A DNA stretch of 64,000 nucleotides from Paralithodes platypus (lineage: Eukaryota; Arthropoda; Malacostraca; Decapoda; Lithodidae), in assembly GCA_032716605.1 (NCBI GenBank), contig CM064573.1, positions 9,164,440 through 9,228,439 of the forward strand, read 5' to 3'. The notes beneath the pieces are model-generated. The model worked only from the letters and a program-made list of their open reading frames with translations, searched no databases and was not told the origin of the DNA. A program made the translations under genes and the position numbers. This document shows positions 38,101-50,100 of the stretch, piece by piece. Numbering within the stretch: position 1 is the stretch's first letter; every line of letters begins with the position of its first letter.

Positions 38101-41100
38101 AGGCTGAGAGCCTGCACACTCTACCGCTGAACACGGTGAGGCCCGTGAGGTCTTCTTCCAGTCTAGGGAGTGAGACATGCGAAGCACCCATTCACGGCTC
38201 GAAGCAACTCCATCTCTGAAGCCGCTTCGCCTCTGCGCTTCACCGTCTCACTCCCCAGACTCGGACCCTCACTCTCAGAACATATGGAGGAGTGGTAGCA
38301 AGTAATTGAGGGGAATTATCTCATCTAATCACAAATTGCTTTGTTTTGAGTGCCACTGCGGTGTTTTAAAGGGGGGGCACTCAATCTTTAAAATTATGTA
38401 TGTATGTAGGCCTAATTGTATTTGGAAAATTAAGTAATTTCTTTTGTTTCAGCCTTGGTTATCACTTGCGCCACAGCCTTCGACGTAATAAAGCCAGTAT
38501 TGGAACGAGCCTCACCACAGACCCTGCTCAAACTAGAAGACTACAATTCCTTCCTTCTGGAGGACACCCATGTCTTGTGGGAGACCCACTGCAAGAAAGA
38601 CTTTAGGAACAAGGTATGAGATTGTATTTTGTTTGTACAACCAAAAACCTTTATGATATGTTTGTGAAATCTAAAGAGACGGACATTATCTTGCCATTTC
38701 TACACCATGAAATATATAATAGTAGTCACAGGCTATTAGAAACCTGTGAGGAATGTCAAGGATAAATGATAGTAACAAAAATTGTGTGGACGATGAAGGA
38801 TAAGACAGTGGTGGAACGAAAGTCACTGATTGATTATATATGTGTGGATGAAAGAATGAAGAAATCTGTGATGGCTGCTAGGGTGTATAGGGGTATTGGA
38901 GGGGGTCTGTCTGATCATTATGTAGTAGTAGCTAAGGTTAGGATACAAAAGAAGTGGGTAAGGAGAGCTGGAGGGAGGCGAGAGGAAGGGGGAATGGTGG
39001 AAAGGCTACAGGAGGAGGAAATCGGGGTAGAGTACAGGAGAGCAGTAGAAAGACGACTAGGTGGGTTCGACCTGGGAGATGTGGAGGAGATAAGCAAGGT
39101 GTTTAAGGAAGAGATCTGTGCAGCATGTGAGGTGGTGTGTGGAGTGAGGAGAAGAGGGAGGGAAGTGAAAGGTACAGCATGGTGGACAGAAGATGTAAAA
39201 ATAGCTGTGGAAGACAAAAAGAAAGCGTATAGAGAGTGGTTGGGTAGTAGAGGGAATGAAGATTTGGAGAGGCAGAAACGAGCGAGGTACGTGGAGAGAA
39301 AGAGTGGTGAAGAGAGTAGTGAAGGAAAGTAAGAGAAGAGTAGATGAGGAATTTGTAAGGAATCTGAGTGTAAAATGGAGGGAGTGTAAGAAACTGTTCT
39401 GGAAAGAAGTCAAGAAAGTTAGGGAAGGTAACAAGGGAAACAGTAAGGGTGTGAAAGATAAGAATGGGAGAATGCTAGCCGAGAAGCAAGAGAGTGGAAA
39501 GATGGAGGGAGTACTTCAATGAGTTGCTAAATGTAAGGAATGAAGAGCCAGCAAACATAGTTGGATATGGTATGGGAGGGAGAAGAAGATAAGTAGTGGA
39601 GGAGGAGGTGGGGATCAGGAGGTCAGAAGGGTGGGAAGCTATGAAAAAAGTGAAGTTGGGGAAAGCACCAGGAACAGATGGAGTATGTGGGGAAATGTTG
39701 AGGTATGGTGGTGAGATAGTGATCGAATGGGTATGGAAAATGTGCAAACTAGCATGGAAGAAGGGGAATGCACCCGATGACTGGAAGACTGGCATAATAG
39801 TCCCCCTATATTTTTTTTTTTTTTTTTAAGAGACAATGAATGGAGGAAGGAAAAACACAGATAAAACAAAAAGGTCCATGTGCCTAAAGGCATCCTCCAT
39901 TCATAAAATGTTTGTAACAACTGGATTTAAACATTTGTTGATTGTAAGTTTGTGGAAAGCAATTCGAGGGAAGTGAATTCCAAAGAGTAGTAGCTCTGGG
40001 GATAAATGAATTCTGATAAGCAGAAGTTCTGCATTGTGGAGGAGAAAGTGTAAATTCATGGGCGCTCTCAGCTGCCCTAGTTCTACGGGGAAAGATGTGG
40101 AGAGGCGGCACAATTGAAGCAAGTTCCTCGGAACAATTGCTGTGAAAATATCTGTAGAATAATATAAGGGCAAAGGGGAAAGAGAAATGTGTGGTAACCA
40201 CCGAGGAATATGTCTTTTAAGCGTAGTAGGGAAGGTGTACCGTAGGGTAGTGATTGAGAGAGTGAGAGTGAGAACGGAGAAATGGATAGGCGACGAGCAG
40301 GGAGGTTTTAGGAAGGGAAAAGGATGTGTAGATCAGATTTTTACCCTGAATTGTGTTGTGGAGAAATATCTGGAGAAGCAACAAAAGGTGTATGTTGCCT
40401 TTATGGACTTGGAGAAGGCCTATGACAGAGTGGATAGAGAAGGTATGTGGAAAGTACTTAGAATATACGGAGTAGATGGCAAGTTGCTGAAAGCAGTGAA
40501 GAGCATGTATGAGGGTGCAAAGGCGGCAGTACGTGTGGAGAATGAGCAGAGCGAGTTCTTTGACCTGAGTGTTGGGTTGAAACGGGTGTGTGATGTCCCC
40601 GTGGTTGTTTACTGTATATATGGATGGAGTCCTGAAAGAAATACTAGGAAGAGCAGTGGATGTTGGTGTATCGCTGAAAAGGGAGGGAAATGAGTGAAAG
40701 CTGTCTATACTGCTGTTTGCGGATGACACAGTTCTGATGAGCGATAATGAATGGGAGTTGCAGGGTCTGGTAAATGAGTTTGAAACAGTGTGCGAAAAAT
40801 GGAATTTGAAGGTAAATGTGGGGAAAAGCAAGGTTATGGTCTTCGAAAGGGGTGAAGTCACAGAGTGTGAGGTGAAGTTGAACGGTCAGGCTATGGAGAT
40901 CGTCAGCTCTTTTAAGTATCTGGGCAGTGTGTTGAGTAAAGATGGGACTGTGGATGACGAAGTGCGGGAGAGGGTGCAACAGGGGAAGAGGGTTGTAGGA
41001 ACGTCGAAAGCAGTAACAAGAAATAGAGTGGTCAGTATGGAAGTGAAGAAGTCCTTGCATGACAGTGTGGTAATCCCGACACTAACTTACGGAAGCGAAG

Positions 41101-44100
41101 CATGGATGTTTGTGGAGAGACTCAGTCCAAGAGTGAGAGCGGTGGAAATGAGTTACTTGAGAAGTGCGTGCAGAGTTACATGGAGGGATAGACAGACGAA
41201 TGAGGAAGTAAGAAGGAGGTGTGGTGTGGAGGTAGATGTGCTGGAAAGTGTGAAAAGGAACAACTTGAGATGGTTCGGCCATATGGAACGTATGGGAAGC
41301 GAGAGAATGACTAAGAGGGTGTACTAGAGCGAGATGGAGGGACAGAGAGGGAGAGGTAGACCGAAGGAGAGGTGGAAGGATGGAGTGAGGAAGTATATGA
41401 ATGAAGGTGGTGCTGGTTGGGAGGAGCGGCGTCGACTGACTGGGGACAGAGGTGCTTGGGGGTAGTTCGTTCGTGGCCACCCCTTAGGGGATCATGGCGT
41501 CAGGCAATAGATAGATAGAACAAAATATTTCAGCAGTTTATGAGCAAGATGACCTCAAGCCCAAGGAGGAATAGGAGGACACAAGGAAGGGGGAAATTAT
41601 AATGTAAAACTTGAAAAACAAACAAATAAAAACCACCCATCCGGGTGGATGGGACTCGTTAGCCTTGGTCGGCAACTCATCTAGGGGAGACAACCTTATA
41701 CAAATCCGGGTGGATGGGACTCGTCAGCCTTGGTTGGCAACCTGTCTAGGGGAGTAAACCTGATACAAATCTGTACTGCTTACCTAAGGGTAAGGCAGGT
41801 TAGTGGATGGATTAGCCGAACACCACTGTAGAAAAATAGTGCTAACAAGATACACAGAGGGCCTCGGAGTCGGACGGATCCTAAATTGAGTGGTCAATCC
41901 TGTAAGTCCTTCACAAAACTGGCTCGGGTTGTCCCTCTCACAGGGAATAGGTCCGCATGGGGGCATTCTGTGTATGGCCACCCTCGTAAGGGGAGTAAGG
42001 CGTCCGGCAATAGATAGATAGATAGATGAGCAAGATTTTCTGAGAACTATTTATTTGACTGTGTGCTCACTGCGAAAGTTTGGTCATATGAGAGAATGGA
42101 TGAGGATAGTTGGGTGAAGCATTTTAGAAGTACAGTTGACGCTCCATTTAACAGACGTCGATTTAACGGATTTCGGATTTAACGGACTCCAGCTGGTAAA
42201 TTAGGCCTCTAAAATCAACCAGCGTCTTACAAAACAAAGGTTGACATTTTTAGACATATTGAGTTTACACACACTCAGATGTAACATATAAACTAAACAC
42301 TATGGTACACAATGCTAATATAATTGCCCAATAATGTATATAATGCTTATTGTTTGGCATTATGAGTATTGTACATATCAGTAATGGGCGAAATTGTAAA
42401 TAAACCCTACTATCCTGGAGACGCCATTTGTAATGTTTACGTTTTGGCCTGCCGCTACGGTACAACGGTCCGGTACACTGAACTTTCGGTACAGTAACAA
42501 TATCGTCACCTTTTCGTTTTTTCTATTTCGTAGGCTACAAATTTGCATCCACATAATATATTATGGTATTATTGGGTATTATTGTAATAAATAAAACACA
42601 CTTTGATATTGCTTTTTATTTATCCCATAAAATATTACGAACTATGAATACTTTGGTAGTATCGAAAATAGTAGGCTACAGTACCAAAACAGACGCTGCA
42701 CCGTATTGTTTGACTGAACAGGGATGCCAAAATGTAAACATGCAAATGGCGTCTCCAGGATAGTAGGGTTTATTTACAATTTCGCCCATTACTGATATGT
42801 ACAATACTCATAATGCCAAACAATAAGCATTATACTGTATACATTATTGGGCAATTATATTAGCATTGTGTACCATAGTATGTAAATAAGGTAAGAAAAA
42901 CCTAATTTTTGTCATTTTATTAATGAATAACCACTTTTCAGGGGTCATTTGCACTTAACAGACCTTTGCACTTGACGGACTTCGCTTCCCCCTTAAAAGT
43001 CCGTTAAATGGAGGGCCGACTGTACTGTACAGTCAGGTGTTGATATACGCTGTTAATTTGTACCGTGTACGTGCAGTGTATATCAAAACCGTGTATTGGA
43101 AATAACAGGCCTTACTGGAATTAATAAAATTTGTTCCAGCCACTTTCCCAAAGTCCCCTATTTGAGCCTTTAGCCTACTGTAACTCTCAAAGAGCGGGGG
43201 TCGTGTGTATATCGCCATAGCCCCAGGCGGCTATATTTACCGAAAATTATCTTCCATGCTCTTTTTCATGCATAAGCAAGAGCCAGAGTGTACGGTATAC
43301 AATTCCGTGAAAGGACGATGATAGCGCTTTCCAATGACACCTGAATCATCCTTGTACGACATCTGGTTATCTTGCAACGATTGTGCAACCGAAGCGCAAA
43401 ATCGGAAAATTATATGGCAGTTTTCCGTTTCTTGGCGTGTGGGGGATGTGTATGTAGGACTTCAATCTACGCCGCGCGGCTGTGGCGAGCGGTTGAAGGC
43501 TGCCTATCGTCCCTCCAGCGCCCGGTCTCTCTCTCATCGCTCATAACAGCCTCAAAAAGGCGCCTGTCATATGACGGGTGCTGCAGGATAGGCCAATTTT
43601 CTCTCTCCCGTCATATGACGGTCGCCGCGAATTGAGCGTTAAGCCGACATTATACCACCAACAAAAATTTATTTGCGTGTCAGGCAGGCAATAACGGCAT
43701 CAATAAGAACTGTTTTGGACCTGTTACTGACCTGTTTGCGTGTCTGGCACGCAATATCCTGCAACGTAAACAAACCACACCCTAACGACCCCATCCCTCT
43801 TCCTCTCAATCTATCACCTGTATCTAATTATCTCCCTTATTAATAGACATAATTATTAGTTGTTTGATGTGCTTTTATTCACTGTTCATCATCATCATTC
43901 TGACGCCCCGTTTCCAGAGGAAGCGCCCCAAAAGGGATGGCCATGGCAGAAACTGCCTCCAGGCTCACAGACATGCCTCCACTGACCCACTCCACAATGC
44001 CATTTCCACTAAGTTTCTATCTATCTATCTATCTATTGCCTGACGCCGTGATCCCCGAAGGGGTGGCCACGAACGAACCGCCCCCATGCACCTCTGTCCC

Positions 44101-47100
44101 CAGTCAGTCGACGCCCCTCCCCCCAACCAGCACCACCTTCGTTCATGTACTTCCTCACTCCATCCTTCCACCTCATATTCGGTCTACCTCTCCCCCTCTG
44201 TCCCTCCACCTCGCTCTCATACACCCTCTTAGTCATTCTCTCGCTTTCCATACGTTCCATATGGCCGAACCATCTCAAGTTGTTCCTTTTCACACTTTCC
44301 AGCACATCTACCTCCACACCACACCTCCTTCTTACTTCCTCATTAGTCTGTCTATCCCTCCATGTAACTCCGCACGCACTCCTTAAGTAATTCATTTCCA
44401 CTGCTCTCACTCTTGGTCTGAGTCTCTCAACCAACGTCCATGCTTCGCTTCCGTAAGTCAGTGTCGGGATTACCACACTGTCATGCAAGGACTTCTTCAC
44501 TTCCATACTGACCACCCTATTTTTTGTTACTGCTTTTAGCGTTTACTAAGTTTCTAATGCCATGTAATTGAAAAGAATAATATCCTATCATTGCAATAAT
44601 ATTTATTATGACAAGCGAATACAATATAAATTTATACCCCATTTTCTCTGAAGGCTGAACGAAGGTGTTGACAACTTATCGTTTCAGAAAATTAAGTCTG
44701 TGTCATATATTTTTGTACAACAACAACCCTATTACATTCAGGATGAGTAGAATTTAGGGGCATTCCAAATTGCAGAAACAAAAAGATATGGAAACCTGAT
44801 GAGAGCTTTGGCTACACTTCAAAAAAAAAATAAGAATTGAAACTGACAGAGTATTGAGTGAGGAATTAAGAAGGCATCGGGGTATTAGGAATATTAGTGA
44901 AGTGATGTGCACAAGCCAACTTGGTTGGTTTGGACACGTGGAGAGAATGGATGATCAGAACTGGGTGAAGGAATGCCGGACTGAACGTGGGGGAAGCTGC
45001 GCGTAGGGGTAGACCTAGAAAGACGTGGGATCAGGTACTCTGATCCGATCTTAAAATAAAGAACTTAACAACAGAGGCAGCCCATGACAGGGTCGCCTGG
45101 AATTCCGCCATTTAGGACGTGAGACTGTAACCACATTATCCGTTGACGAAGCGGTCTTTAAACTTGTATGTATTTATGTACAGGTATAACCCAAGTTCCT
45201 TAACCCAGATTCTTGATTCCTGTACCACCCAAGGTTTGTATTCAACTTAAGGACATTTCAGAGTTATAGGGTTAATTGAGGAGATAATCTTTAACCCTTT
45301 GATACCTAGAGATCCTTACTCTGCTGAGTAAATTCCTCTAGTTGTAGCATTATAAAGTATATAAATTATCCGCTCGAAAAGGTTAATGGCATTCTGTATT
45401 TTACTTATTACAGAAACGTGATGAAATGGAAACCCACAGAGAACTCTGGCTTCGCTGCTATGAGGAACGAGAAGTGAAGCTGAAAAATCTAACCCAGAAT
45501 CTACAGCAGAAGTTTGTAACCAAGTCAGAGCCCAAGAGAATGACCAAACTAGCTTTTGTGGGCTCCGATATCAAAGTACCAAAGGATGTGGCTCGAGCAC
45601 AGGTGAGATTCAAATTTATGTATATATATGACCTAGATGTGTGTGAATTTGTGTTTTGTTTTTGTGTGTTCATTGTTTTTCTTTTGTGTTATGTTGTCCC
45701 TGTTCGGGCTCTGTCTCGAGTCGGCCACCCCCAGAAAAAAAAAAAAAAAAATGGGGAATGGGCCTGATAAATATATACAGTAAACCCTTGCACAACGAAT
45801 GGGTTATGTACCAAAAAAAACGTTTGTAGTGCAAATTTTCGTTGCGTGAACTATTAGTTATATGGGATTAATTAGGTTAGGTGCACGGACTCTCATTTTC
45901 GCCCCCTTTCATTTATATTTACTCAGTTTGAATCAATGTTTGTGTTTACTATGACTTCTTAACCTTATAATACACCTTACATCTACAATTTAACATTCAG
46001 GGTGATAATACAGTAAAACACCATGCGCAAATCATGTTTTATTTTTCAATACAGTACGGTACTGTATTGTACTTTGGTGACTTAACCTAATTCTACGATA
46101 CTACATCTACGATACTACAAGATTAATAAAAAATATTTATGCTCTTAAACTTTTATTTCTTACATTTCTTACATGAATAGTTTTACATTTCTGAATTGGA
46201 GAAACCTTGGAGTTCTGGTAGAGGGGAGTCGGGGTTGTCTGGGGAGGCCTGGGAGGCCGCAGCGGTGGTGGTGGCGCGGCTGATGCCAGAGGTGGATGCC
46301 ACGGGTGTGAAGGAGTACAAAGGAAATCAAGCAACAACATATCTAGTGACCCTTCTAGATTGCTTGTCCTCCAAAACACTGAGGATCAAGTGTCCAAACA
46401 GTGGTTTAGAGTGGGTAAGGGAACATTGGAAAGGGAATTACTGCCCTGGAACTAATATCCGTGGCAGGAAGATGCCAGACGTAGAAGGGATGCTATCATG
46501 TGACGGTGAAAGACTTGATGATGGAGTAGAAGGGGTGCTTGGCCTGAAGTAGGATGTCACAGTGCTCTGCTTAGCTTTGTCCCGCTTCTGGTTGAGAATT
46601 TCGTGGTAGATTGCAAGTGCCTTCTCTATGTGATGCGCTGCAGTGCCACTTCTAGCTGGGTTCGGGTCGGTGTCTCTCATGATATCTATGTCTCTGGCGA
46701 AACCTGACAAATTCTTGCAAGTTTTTTATGGTCAGCTCACGTTCTCGGACTGAATCATTATCCTCAGCTGGATCTTGACGATGCTGCTGCAATATTTCTT
46801 CAAGCTCTTCATTACTTAGGGGTTCACTGTGGCTGTCTAGCAACTGTTGAACGTCGTCTTCATCTACGTCGGTGAAGCCAGCACGGTGGGATAGGCGCAC
46901 AATATCTTAATTAAAATGTAAAACTTGCAAACTAAACAAACCAAAATTGGGACAAGGACAATATAAAGTCAAATTAAATTATCAAAATCGCTATGTGGAA
47001 ACAACGCTTACTAAAATGAAAATTATTAAATAAAAGAACACAATCCACCACATAGGGTGTACATCACTACATGAGCAAGTTAATCTGTTTCCCAAGCAAA

Positions 47101-50100
47101 CCAATCGCACATATAACAACGCACTATCGTCACGTTAAAGGAAGTAGTCAAGTTTGGGAAGTCCGGGACGTTCTGGCAAATTTTACTAAACTCTGCATGA
47201 ATAAAGAAACTACATGTTAAATGTCAAAATATTATTTAAAATCAAATTTGCAACATGACAAGACATTAACAATAGTAAAAAATACAAATATTGATAAGAT
47301 ATCTATACTATTACAAAATAATATATAAAATACAGTACAGCACTCACTAACGATAGTGCTATCGGGTAGGTACCTGTAAGCATAGCATGCCTCAAGTGAC
47401 CCCTATCAATAACTACCCTACAAATAACCTACATTTATAGCACAAATAAACTAAGGAAATCGCAAAAGTAAGCAATTGATACTATCGACAATGAATACAT
47501 ATAATATAAAGAGAAATAATTGCAAAATATGAAGTAACAACAGATTTAAACAAAGAGTACTCTTTTAACAAGAACAATAAATTTAAAAAATCATCAATAT
47601 TAATAATCTATCTATCTATCTATTGCCTGACGCCGTGATCCCCGAAGGGGTGGCCACGAACGAACCGCCCCCATGCACCTCTGTCCCCAGTCAGTCGACG
47701 CCCCTCCCCCCAACCAGCACCACCTTCGTTCATGTACTTCCTCACTCCATCCTTCCACCTCATATTCGGTCTACCTCTCCCCCTCTGTCCCTCCACCTCG
47801 CTCTCATACACCCTCTTAGTCATTCTCTCGCTTTCCATACGTTCCATATGGCCGAACCATCTCAAGTTGTTCCTTTTCACACTTTCCAGCACATCTACCT
47901 CCACACCACACCTCCTTCTTACTTCCTCATTAGTCTGTCTATCCCTCCATGTAACTCCGCACGCACTCCTTAAGTAATTCATTTCCACTGCTCTCACTCT
48001 TGGTCTGAGTCTCTCAACCAACGTCCATGCTTCGCTTCCGTAAGTCAGTGTCGGGATTACCACACTGTCATGCAAGGACTTCTTCACTTCCATACTGACC
48101 ACCCTATTTCTTGTTACTGCTTTTAGCGTTCCTACAACCCTCTTCCCCTGTTGTACCCTCTCCCGCACCTCTTCATCCATAGTCCCATCTTTACTCAACA
48201 CACTGCCCAGATACTTAAAAGAGTTGACGATCTCCATAGCCTGACCGTTCAGCTTCACCTCACACTCTGTGACTTCACCCCTTTCGAAGACCATAACCTT
48301 GCTCTTCCCTGTATTTACCTTCAAATTCCGTTTTTCGCACACTGTTCCAAACTCATTTACCAGACCCTGCAACTCCCATTCATTATCACTCATCAGAACT
48401 GTATCATCCGCAAACAGCAGTATAGGTAGCTTCCACTCAATTCCCTCCCTTTTCAGCGATACACCAACATCCACTGCTCTTGATAGTATTTCTTTCATAA
48501 CTCCATCCATATATACAGTAAACAACCACGGGGACATCACACACCCCTGTTTCAAACCAACATTCAGGTCAAAGAACTCGCTCTGCTCACTCTCCACACG
48601 TACTGCCGCCTTTGCACCCTCATACATGCTCTTCACTGCTTTCAGCAACTTGCCCTCTACTCCGTATATTCTAAGTACTTTCCACAAACCTTCTCTATCC
48701 ACTCTGTCATAGGCCTTCTCCAAGTCCATAAAGGCAACATACACCTTTTGTTTCTTCTCCAGATACTTCTCCACAACACAATTCAGGGTAAAAATCTGAT
48801 CTACACATCCTCTTCCCTTCCTAAAACCTCCCTGCTCGTCGCCTATCCATTTCTCCGTTCTCACTCTCACTCTCTCAATCACTACCCTACTGTATACCTT
48901 CCCTACTACGCTTAGAAGACATATTCCTCGGTGGTTACCACACACTCCTCTTTCCCCTTTGCCCTTATATAGGGGGACTATTATGCCAGTCTTCCAGTCA
49001 TCGGGTGCACTCCCCTTCTCCCATGCTAGTTTGCACATTTTCCATACCCATTCTATCACTATCTCACCACCATACCTCAACATTTCCCCACACACTCCAT
49101 CTGTTCCTGGTGCTTTCCCCAACTTCACTCTTTTCATGGCTTCCCACACTTCTGACCTCCTGATCCCCACCTCCTCCTCCACTACTTCTCTTCTTCTCCC
49201 TCCCATACCATATCCAGCTATGTTTGCTGGCTCTTCATTCCTTTCATTTAGCAACTCACTGAAGTTATTATTAATATTAATAATAATAATAATAATAATA
49301 ATAGAAAAAGATAAACAATAAATACAGACAAAAAGTAAGCAGAGGTTATACAAGAAACTTCAAGTTAAAAATGCTTGATTAAAATTATTGATGTCAAATT
49401 TTAGAATACAGTCACAATAATTGACCCTAAAAAGATTAAATTTATGGAACAATTTACTTGCCTCAAAACCTCTGTCCACTAAGAGTCTGTATAGTAACCT
49501 AGCTCTAGCCCAAAAGTCATCTACTTTAGTGCAGATTTTACAAAATCTTATTAATTGGGAATAAAAATTATAAGTGATTTTACTATCGATATTACTACTA
49601 GGGAAAGGAAAGTTTATTACGTTAAAATTAAAATCATCAACTTTGTGATATACTTTAAGTATGCACTGTTCATTAACAATCTCTATATTTATATCAAGAA
49701 AATTTTCAACTTTATAATTTACGTTACATTGTGTGAGGGGAATAGAATTAGGGTAAATAAGTTTAGCAACTTGATTAAAATTTAACAAATTGCAAACAAG
49801 AATATCATCAATATATCTACTATTATTACTTAACAGTTTAGCAAGTGCTAATTTTTCTGGAATTTTATTTTTCTTGCTACTGTCAACTAAGTCTTTTATA
49901 TATTTAAATTCTAAAGCAAGCAAGAATAAGTCTGCAATTAAAGGGCTAGCATTTCCACCCATAGGAATTCCTAATATTTGTTTGAAAATGTACGGCCCGA
50001 ATCTAACATAAGTATTGAAAAGGAGGAATTTAAGGGCATCTTTAAGTTTATTTCTATCAAAATATACGTCGGTATGACGGTCAATGACGGTCTTTGCGGA

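Noticed and set aside
43334..43635. Short plus-strand frames in the CpG-richer patch
   Set aside because: No homology recognised and no neighbouring exons.
48269..49321. Plus-strand frames over the RTE LINE copy F (and equivalents at 18669 and 44145)
   Set aside because: Antisense shadows of the LINE reverse transcriptase; the same residues recur in every copy.
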